Source: DASPTB01 sp035623615 (GTDB lineage Bacteria; Actinomycetota; UBA4738). Taken from it: a DNA stretch of 29,098 bases. The translations under genes and the position numbers were made by a program. The notes below the pieces were generated by a model. It was given only the letters and a program-made list of their open reading frames with translations. It had not been told where the DNA came from and did no database searches. Of this stretch, positions 24,116 through 29,098 are shown in pieces. The first letter of the stretch is position 1. Each line of letters begins with the position of its first letter. The stretch is taken from contig DASPTB010000007.1 in assembly GCA_035623615.1 (NCBI GenBank), positions 1 to 29,098 on the forward strand. The letters run 5' to 3'.

Positions 24116-24187
24116 GGGCGCGTAGCTCAGCGGGAGAGCGCTTGCTTCACACGCAAGAGGTCGGGGGTTCAAAACCCTCCGCGCCCA
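24116..24187 (+). tRNA. tRNA-Val (anticodon CAC)
   Basis: A full cloverleaf can be drawn. The acceptor is GGGCGCG paired with CGCGCCC. The D arm is AGCTCAGCGGGAGAGC. The anticodon stem CTTGC/GCAAG has loop TTCACAC, giving anticodon CAC for codon GTG. The variable loop is AGGTC. The T stem GGGGG/CCCTC, with one G-T pair, has loop TTCAAAA. The discriminator is A. The CCA end is not encoded; CAA follows. Confidence 0.97.
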
Positions 24188-24354
24188 CAAGAGACGCAGG
24201 TTCGTGCCACCTCCACGTTCCTTGGCGCAAGTCTGTCCCTTCCCAACTCGGGCCGTCAGGGCGGCCGCGAGCAGCCGGAGTCCCCACCGCGTTGATAGCC
24301 CGAGGGTCGGATGCTCAGGGGGAGCGACTCTTCCCTTGGCGGCCCTATCCGAAC

Positions 24355-24360
24355 TAGGCT
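24355..24360 (+). promoter_or_regulatory. Candidate -10 box TAGGCT of the hydrolase-ACP-ligase operon
   Basis: TAGGCT lies 20 nt before the TTG at 24381, just ahead of the strong AAGGAGG site. The 167 nt between the tRNA and this box hold no ORF or repeat that I can support. Confidence 0.45.
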
Positions 24361-24380
24361 AATCAGTCAAGGAGGGGCTT

Positions 24381-25175
24381 TTGGATTTGGCGAGCGCTCA
24401 CGCGCAGCCGAGTTGGTCCGATTCGGCTGAATGGTCCGGCGATGGAATCCGGCGAAGCGTCTTCTATTTCGGCTCGCCCGGGAGCCTCCTCTACGGGTCG
24501 ATGTACGCGGCAGAGGCTCCTCGGTCAGGCCTGGGGGCGGTGATATGCCCCTCGTGGGGGTTCGAGGTGGCGTCCCAGCAGAACCTGGGGCACTCCCTCG
24601 GCCTGAGGCTCGCGGGACTGGGCGGAGCCGCTCTCGTCTTCCATCCACCGGGACATGGCGACAGTGAGGGCGATCCCGAAGAGGTCTCGATGGAGACCTT
24701 GGCCTCGGCCGCGAGCGAGGCCGTGGCCGAGGCAAGGGCGCGGGCACCGGCATGGACATGGGTACTGGCAGGGGTCCGCCTCGGCGCTGCCGTGGCTGCG
24801 CTCGCCGCGGAGGCGGCCGGCGCGGATCTCGTCCTGGCGATTCAACCGGCCTTCGACCCGCCGGTGTTCTTGGAGGAGCTCACCCGCGCGGCTCGCCGAA
24901 CTGCCCTCGTCGGCGCGAACGCCTCGTCGCTGGTGTTCGGCCACGTGCTGCCCCAGACGTTGATCGACTCGTGCAACCGCGCGGACATCGGCGCCGCGCT
25001 CGCCGGCATGGAAGACAGGCGAGCCGTCGTGAGGTTCGAAAGACCGGCGGGGGTTTGGATCCCCGGCGGGTTCGAGGATCTCGTCGTCCACGGTGAATGG
25101 AGTCCCCGAGACAGCGAGGGGCTCGTCGGGCGAGCGTCGGCCTGGCTGAGCGAGCAGGAAACGAGGAAACGTTGA
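24381..25175 (+). CDS. Alpha/beta-hydrolase-like protein, exosortase-A-associated hydrolase 2 type
   Basis: A 264-aa alpha/beta-fold protein. FYFGSPGSLLYGSMYAAE, VICPSWGFE and VFHPPGHGDSEGDP (about 87-99) match the beta strands and the HPPGxGxS turn of hydrolases tied to exosortase A loci. The nucleophile elbow reads AGVRLGAA (about 130-137), so Arg133 sits where Ser is expected; ordinary hydrolysis through Ser is therefore unlikely. The start is TTG, with AAGGAGG 5 nt upstream. Its TGA overlaps the TTG of the next hydrolase. The match to the hydrolase 2 family is from memory of its motifs and should be tested. Its role may be acyl or peptidyl transfer to or from the ACP. Confidence 0.72.
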   Translation: MDLASAHAQPSWSDSAEWSGDGIRRSVFYFGSPGSLLYGSMYAAEAPRSGLGAVICPSWGFEVASQQNLGHSLGLRLAGLGGAALVFHPPGHGDSEGDPEEVSMETLASAASEAVAEARARAPAWTWVLAGVRLGAAVAALAAEAAGADLVLAIQPAFDPPVFLEELTRAARRTALVGANASSLVFGHVLPQTLIDSCNRADIGAALAGMEDRRAVVRFERPAGVWIPGGFEDLVVHGEWSPRDSEGLVGRASAWLSEQETRKR

Positions 25176-25909
25176 CCGACCACCCTGCGCTCATTCGGAC
25201 GAGCCGAGGTCCGATCGGAGTCAACGTCAGCGTGCCCGATGCGCCGCTCCTTGCTTCCGCGGTTTTTCTCGAAGGGGGGGACGGGCGCCGCTTCGGCCCC
25301 AACTCCCTGTGGACGCTGATCGCTCGTGATCTGGCGGGTCTCGGGGTGGCCGTGCTTCGCGTCGACTTTCCGGGCGCGGGCGACAGCATGATGGCTCGCG
25401 GGGATCCTCGGTCGGATCGCGATTTCCTGGCCGAGACCTTGCAGTGGTTTCGAATTCGCACCGGCCCCTCGCCGCTCCTTGTGATCGGCTCGTGCTTGGG
25501 CGCGCGCCTGGCCTGCAACATCGCAGATCGAGAGCAAGACGTGGATGGAGTCGCGCTGATCGTTCCATTCCTTCGGGCCACCCCAGGACCCGTGCGGCGT
25601 TCGTTGCAGCGGCACGGCCGCCTGATCGGGGTGAGACCCGGAATACGTTTCGACCCGCACGCGATCGACGCACTGGCGCGAGTGTTGACGCGCACTCAGG
25701 TGGCGGTGGTCATTGGGGAAAAGGACGTTTCGAGAGGAGACCTCACGCCGATCGGGTCCCGGCTCGGTGAGGGCGCAACTCGCATGCGCATCACCGTCGT
25801 CGACGGAGTGAAACTTCACTTTCATCAAACACGCAGAGCCCAGGAGGCGACTCGAGCCTGGACCTCGGCGTGGGCACAGGAGCGGTTGGGAGACAGGGCG
25901 CGCACGTGA
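25172..25909 (+). CDS. Alpha/beta-hydrolase-like protein with Cys elbow, exosortase-A-associated hydrolase 1 type
   Basis: A 245-aa protein. VLRVDFPGAGDS (about 61-72) is a typical post-strand turn of these hydrolases. The elbow LLVIGSCLGARLA places Cys108 at the nucleophile position (GxCxG). A possible catalytic histidine lies in LHFHQ near residue 217-220. The Cys elbow recalls dienelactone hydrolase-like enzymes and the hydrolase 1 family of exosortase A loci. The start TTG overlaps the TGA of the preceding gene (TTGA), with GAGGAAA just upstream; a GTG/ATG start upstream in the same frame would overlap gene 1 by about 75 nt. The 3' end overlaps the GTG of the ACP gene. The substrate is unknown. 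Confidence 0.72.
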   Translation: MTDHPALIRTSRGPIGVNVSVPDAPLLASAVFLEGGDGRRFGPNSLWTLIARDLAGLGVAVLRVDFPGAGDSMMARGDPRSDRDFLAETLQWFRIRTGPSPLLVIGSCLGARLACNIADREQDVDGVALIVPFLRATPGPVRRSLQRHGRLIGVRPGIRFDPHAIDALARVLTRTQVAVVIGEKDVSRGDLTPIGSRLGEGATRMRITVVDGVKLHFHQTRRAQEATRAWTSAWAQERLGDRART

Positions 25910-26145
25910 AGCCCGTCTCCGACATCAGGCGGTTCATCGATCGCGAGCTGTTGGATGGCGGGCGCGTGGTGGGGGACCCGCTGGAGAACGGGGCGCTCGA
26001 CTCCCTTTCTCTGGAGCAGCTGATCGCATTTGTGGAGGAGCATTTTGGGGTGGTCTTCGCCGACGAAGACCTGACGGGAGACGGCTTCCGGAGCACCGCC
26101 GCCCTCGGTGAGCTCGTCCAGCGCAAGCTCGAGCGAGACTCATGA
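25906..26145 (+). CDS. Acyl carrier protein
   Basis: A 79-aa acidic four-helix protein. GALDSLSLEQLI (about 29-40) carries the DSL motif, where Ser33 takes the phosphopantetheine arm. The following FVEEHFGVVFADEDL matches helix 2 to loop 3 of ACPs. The GTG start overlaps the TGA of the preceding hydrolase gene, and the TGA overlaps the ATG of the ligase gene. Length and order, directly before an AMP-forming ligase, indicate a dedicated ACP for a specialised acyl group rather than the fatty-acid synthase ACP. Confidence 0.9.
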   Translation: MKPVSDIRRFIDRELLDGGRVVGDPLENGALDSLSLEQLIAFVEEHFGVVFADEDLTGDGFRSTAALGELVQRKLERDS

Positions 26146-27833
26146 CCGAGGAGGACCCGAGCCCCCGGGTGCTCCCCGAGTTGCTTCCCTACAGCAGGGC
26201 GGCGGGCCTCCCGGCCCTCGTCTTCCACGGACGGGGAGAACCGAGAACGCTTCCGATCGATGTCCTGCAGGTGGGCGTTCGCCGACGGGCGGCTCAGCTC
26301 ACCGCCCTGGGCGTGAAGCCGAATGCCGTGGTCGGTCTTCTTGGCCCCAACGATCCCGAGTGGGTCCAGTGGGCGTTCGCTGTGTGGGAGGTTGGAGCAG
26401 CTCTGGCTCCCATTTCGTTTCCCCTCCGGATCAGGAACAGGGAATCGTTCGAAGGATGGCTCCGTCACGCGATCTCGCTCACGGGCGCGAGGTTGGTGGT
26501 GGCAGATCAGCGGTACGTCGAATTCCTCCCCCAACACATCGCGCTGACATGGGATGGAAGCACACAATCGTCCGCCCCCGGGGCCGTGATGGCCGGCGAC
26601 GGCGATGGGCCCACGGCGGCTCCGGGCGACAACGCCCTCGTGCAGATGACGTCCGGAACGACGGGGTCGCCGAAAGCAGCTCTGCTGTCTCATCGAGCCG
26701 TGCTCTCGCTCGCGGCGGCAAGCGCGACGGCATACCACGGCGAACGCAAGGACAAGACGCTTGCTTGGCTGCCGCTCTTTCACAACTGGGGAGTGGTGGG
26801 CTACCTCCTGCGTCCCATGCTTGGATGTTGGTCGGTGCACATCATGGCCAGCGAGAGATTCGCGGCAGACCCGGCCGAGTGGCTTCGCCTGGTGACCGCC
26901 CAGCGGGCCACGATGACGTCGGCTCCCTGCTCGGCCTGGGACGCGACGGTTCGAACAGTTCGCCGCCGCCCGGACGGCATCGATCTCTCGCGGCTTCGGC
27001 TTGCCACCTTCGGCGCCGAGGCTGTCAATCCAAGGGTCGTCGATCAGGTGATCGAAGTGCTCGGACCGCTCGGCCTTCGCCCGCAGGCGCTCGTGGCGGG
27101 GTACGGAATGACCGAGACCACGCTGAGCATCGCCACGACCTCCCCGGGCGAGGGAATCCACTTCGACGAAGTGGACGCCGACGAGCTCTCTTCCACCGGC
27201 CGCGCGATCCCCGCCCGGGAAGGGCACACCCGCCGGGTCGCCGACTGCGGTTTCCCTGTTCCCGGAGCCGAGGTGCGCATCGTGGACGAGAATGGGAAAC
27301 CCCTCGGCGATCGATGCGTCGGCGAGATCCAGGTGAAGTCTCCCGGCATGATGTCCGGATATCGAACGACCGACCCGGGCGGAGCCGAGGCCATCGATGA
27401 AGATGGTGCCGATCGGGATCCTTTCGTGGGCGGGTGGCTTCGCACGGGCGACGTGGGCTACCTGGTGGGCGGACGACTTCGGGTGACGGCTCGCGCAAAG
27501 GAGACCGTCATCGTGGGCGGGCGGACGTTCTCGGCGGAGGAGATCGAGTGGGCGGTGAGTCGCCTCCCCGGTCTCGGGCGAGCAGCGGCATTCGCCGTTG
27601 CCGGCGAGGAACACGACGCCTGCGTCGTGGTTGTCGAGATGGCCGCCGAGGCAGATCCGGCGGAGCTTCTCCGGCAGATCAGACAGGCGGCGAACGACGC
27701 GCTGGGGCTGACACTCGGCGATGTCGTCCTCGTCGCCCCCGGTGCGATACCGACGACCGACACCGGCAAGGTCCGTCGTGGCCCGCTCCGCGAGGCGTAT
27801 GCCGAGGGACATCTGCCTCGCGGGACGGCATAG
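26142..27833 (+). CDS. AMP-forming acyl-CoA/acyl-ACP ligase
   Basis: A 563-aa adenylate-forming enzyme. The ATP loop TSGTTGSPK (170-178), YGMTET (320-325), GWLRTGDVGY (Asp436), the hinge TARAKETVIVGGR (about 448-460) and the C-terminal catalytic Lys541 in TDTGKVRRG are all present, so it should be active. It would activate a carboxylic acid with ATP and pass it to CoA or, given the overlapping ACP gene, to the ACP phosphopantetheine. The acid is not known. A related ligase is a standard neighbour of the two hydrolases in exosortase A loci. Its end is followed by 41 nt and then a methyltransferase gene with its own promoter. Confidence 0.92.
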   Translation: MTEEDPSPRVLPELLPYSRAAGLPALVFHGRGEPRTLPIDVLQVGVRRRAAQLTALGVKPNAVVGLLGPNDPEWVQWAFAVWEVGAALAPISFPLRIRNRESFEGWLRHAISLTGARLVVADQRYVEFLPQHIALTWDGSTQSSAPGAVMAGDGDGPTAAPGDNALVQMTSGTTGSPKAALLSHRAVLSLAAASATAYHGERKDKTLAWLPLFHNWGVVGYLLRPMLGCWSVHIMASERFAADPAEWLRLVTAQRATMTSAPCSAWDATVRTVRRRPDGIDLSRLRLATFGAEAVNPRVVDQVIEVLGPLGLRPQALVAGYGMTETTLSIATTSPGEGIHFDEVDADELSSTGRAIPAREGHTRRVADCGFPVPGAEVRIVDENGKPLGDRCVGEIQVKSPGMMSGYRTTDPGGAEAIDEDGADRDPFVGGWLRTGDVGYLVGGRLRVTARAKETVIVGGRTFSAEEIEWAVSRLPGLGRAAAFAVAGEEHDACVVVVEMAAEADPAELLRQIRQAANDALGLTLGDVVLVAPGAIPTTDTGKVRRGPLREAYAEGHLPRGTA

Positions 27834-27857
27834 ACTCGACTCGAGGACGACGGCCGC

Positions 27858-27863
27858 TACAGT
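27858..27863 (+). promoter_or_regulatory. -10 box TACAGT of the methyltransferase gene
   Basis: TACAGT ends 11 nt before the ATG at 27875, with no Shine-Dalgarno, so a very short or absent leader is expected. Confidence 0.4.
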
Positions 27864-27874
27864 AGCGAGCGCCC

Positions 27875-28699
27875 ATGGCCACACAACTCTCTCGCGAGGA
27901 GCTCCGAGCGCTTTTCGACTCGACGAAGCCATGGCATCACCTGATCGACGTCAACGGTGTGCCGACGAAGGTGGAGCCGGCGTGGGGCGAGCACCTCGAC
28001 CACCCCCGGGGACTGTGGGAGAAGGTGGCGCCGCTCCTGCGAGCCATTGACGCAAGGCGTCTGCTGGACGTCGGCTGCAACGACGGCTTCTTCCTCTTCG
28101 AGAGTCGCCGCCTCGGAGTGAAGGATGTCGTCGGCGTCGAGGTGCACCCCCACTACTACGACCACGCTGTGCTCGTGAACCGCCTCCTCGCTCCGGGCGG
28201 CGTCGACATTCGACGGATGAGCGCGTACGACGTCGACGAAACGCTCGGGACCTTCGACGTGACGCTCGCCCTCGGGCTCATCTATCACCTCAAGAACCCG
28301 TTCCTGTTCCTCGAGCGCGTCGGTCCACTGACCACGACGATCATCGTCGAGACCGCGGTTCGCAACTCGGACGAGGACATCCGGAACCGTGAGGAGGGTC
28401 GCCCCAGCCCGCCTTCCGTGGAATTCGTCGAGAATCCGCCCTCCGAGCTCAACCCCGAGGGCGCACCGAACTGGTGGATGCCGAACAGCGAATGTGTGTC
28501 TGCACTCCTTCGCGTGTGCGGCTTTCCGCACACGTTCGTGGCGTCGGAGCAGCTTCTCAGCCCGAGTCCCTCCAGAGGGCCGACCGAGTTCGGTCGCGCC
28601 GTCGTCGTCGGGACCAAGTCAGAGCGCGTCCCGCGCGCGGTTCGTCGCCGCCAGTTCCTGTCCAGGGCTCGACGGCGACTTGGTCGTCGACCCTTCTGA
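27875..28699 (+). CDS. CmoB-like class I SAM methyltransferase (DUF1698 type)
   Basis: A 274-aa protein. W-HH at 20-22 and the SAM-binding motif LLDVGCNDGFFLFES (63-77) are followed by VVGVEVHPHYYDHA and by ALGLIYHLKNPFLFLERV, the LxYHLxxP segment shared with CmoB (tRNA wobble-uridine carboxymethyltransferase) and its relatives. It lacks the long CmoB N-terminus, and no cmoA is nearby, so a tRNA role is doubtful and small-molecule methylation is as likely. The C-terminal 25 residues are Arg-rich. It may form part of the preceding acyl/ACP block, but it has its own -10 box. Confidence 0.82.
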   Translation: MATQLSREELRALFDSTKPWHHLIDVNGVPTKVEPAWGEHLDHPRGLWEKVAPLLRAIDARRLLDVGCNDGFFLFESRRLGVKDVVGVEVHPHYYDHAVLVNRLLAPGGVDIRRMSAYDVDETLGTFDVTLALGLIYHLKNPFLFLERVGPLTTTIIVETAVRNSDEDIRNREEGRPSPPSVEFVENPPSELNPEGAPNWWMPNSECVSALLRVCGFPHTFVASEQLLSPSPSRGPTEFGRAVVVGTKSERVPRAVRRRQFLSRARRRLGRRPF

Positions 28700-28725
28700 G
28701 CACCTCGGCCGAGAGCAGCAGGTGC
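28700..28725 (+). terminator. Possible terminator hairpin after the methyltransferase gene
   Basis: GCACCT and AGGTGC pair over 6 bp directly after the stop, and the loop contains the self-complementary CTCGGCCGAG. A short GTTT follows about 13 nt later. The rest of the gap to 28904 holds nothing firm except a TAGGTT box near 28780. Confidence 0.35.
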
Positions 28726-28903
28726 CGGGGAGCGTCCGTTTCATGCCAAGTGGGTGATGGCCTGGCCGACTCGGGCGGCTAGGTTCTGTGCGGGTCGAGG
28801 GTCGGACTTTCCGGCGGGAGGGGGATCGTGGCCGGTGCCCGTGCCTGGCGCGGCGCCGGACTCATCGGCCCCGGGTTCTTTCGGTGAGGGAGGAGGAGGC
28901 GAC

Positions 28904-29098
28904 ATGTCACAAGCAGGGGACGCGGGGACCGTTTCGCGCGTCGAGCGATGGGTGGAGCAGGACATCCTTCGCCCACTGGACGACTTCCAGGATCCACGGC
29001 AGGAGTGGCGCCGGCTCTTCTCCGAGCTCCTCGGCACGTTCTTCCTGGTCTTGGTGGCCGCGGGCGGCGGGATGATGGGCAAGGCGTTCCCCGACACG
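28904..29098 (+). CDS. MIP/aquaporin family channel (5' part)
   Basis: The first 65 codons of a gene that runs off the right edge. After a hydrophilic start of about 38 residues (ending DPRQEWRR), the sequence LFSELLGTFFLVLVAAGGG (about 39-57) matches the first helix of aquaporin/glycerol facilitator proteins, with the family's conserved Glu and Gly-Thr-Phe. The ATG follows GGAGGAGG at 8 nt. The NPA motifs are outside the window, so the water or glycerol role is not testable here. Confidence 0.72.
   Translation, partial: MSQAGDAGTVSRVERWVEQDILRPLDDFQDPRQEWRRLFSELLGTFFLVLVAAGGGMMGKAFPDT

Noticed and set aside
24116..24380. Integrative element attachment site at tRNA-Val
   Set aside because: No repeat of the tRNA 3' end was found downstream in the window and there is no integrase gene.
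25791..27932. Minus-strand frame of 713 codons opposite the ligase
   Set aside because: Antisense shadow. The plus strand holds a complete adenylate-forming enzyme with all motifs.

Overview
The window is high-GC, densely packed DNA with many GTG and TTG starts, ATGA/GTGA/TTGA stop-start overlaps and several -10 boxes lying only 8-11 nt before a start codon. Together with a BldC-like regulator, an Abhydrolase_9-type membrane hydrolase, a DUF2252 protein and actinobacterial-style secreted proteins, this suggests a chromosomal segment of an uncultured or little-studied actinobacterium (Actinomycetota). The phylum is an inference and the species cannot be named. There is no insertion sequence, integrase, phage gene or CRISPR array. 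No gene-free stretch exceeds about 300 bases.

Layout. 1-1011: 5' part of a DHA2-type MFS exporter (minus), divergent from a 70-aa Cys-pair protein. 1220-2630 (minus): two copies of a small Cys/His module, 84% identical over 148 bp, flank a secreted GVYG-repeat protein; the downstream copy is frameshifted. 2717-6703 (minus): operon of a lipid (diacylglycerol-type) kinase, a SulP anion transporter with STAS domain and a secondary PHB-depolymerase-like esterase, divergent from a PAP2 phosphatase (6757-7407). 7452-9515 (minus): secreted DUF11-repeat protein. 9669-11113: COG4119-type NUDIX hydrolase and EamA permease.

11110-14835: a convergent four-gene sugar-phosphate block. A LacD/DUF2090-like class I aldolase and a GlmS/AgaS-like SIS isomerase lie on plus; a LacC/FruK-type kinase and a ribokinase-type kinase lie on minus. 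Together they could convert an amino-sugar phosphate through a ketose bisphosphate to triose phosphates. Next come a 39-aa membrane peptide gene, ygfZ (minus), a secreted protein of unknown function with a good sigma-70-like promoter, a DUF2252 protein (minus), and a plus-strand run of Abhydrolase_9-type hydrolase, CPBP protease and a multi-pass membrane protein (19124-23371). A small membrane protein, a BldC-like HTH protein and tRNA-Val(CAC) follow.

24381-27833, directly after the tRNA, is a tightly overlapping four-gene operon: two alpha/beta-hydrolase-like proteins without a serine nucleophile, an acyl carrier protein and an acyl-AMP/CoA ligase. It recalls the accessory hydrolase 2/hydrolase 1/ACP/ligase genes of exosortase A (PEP-CTERM) loci, but no exosortase is in the window. 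A CmoB-like methyltransferase and the start of an aquaporin-family channel close the window. The two most interesting regions are this cassette and the duplicated module around the GVYG gene.
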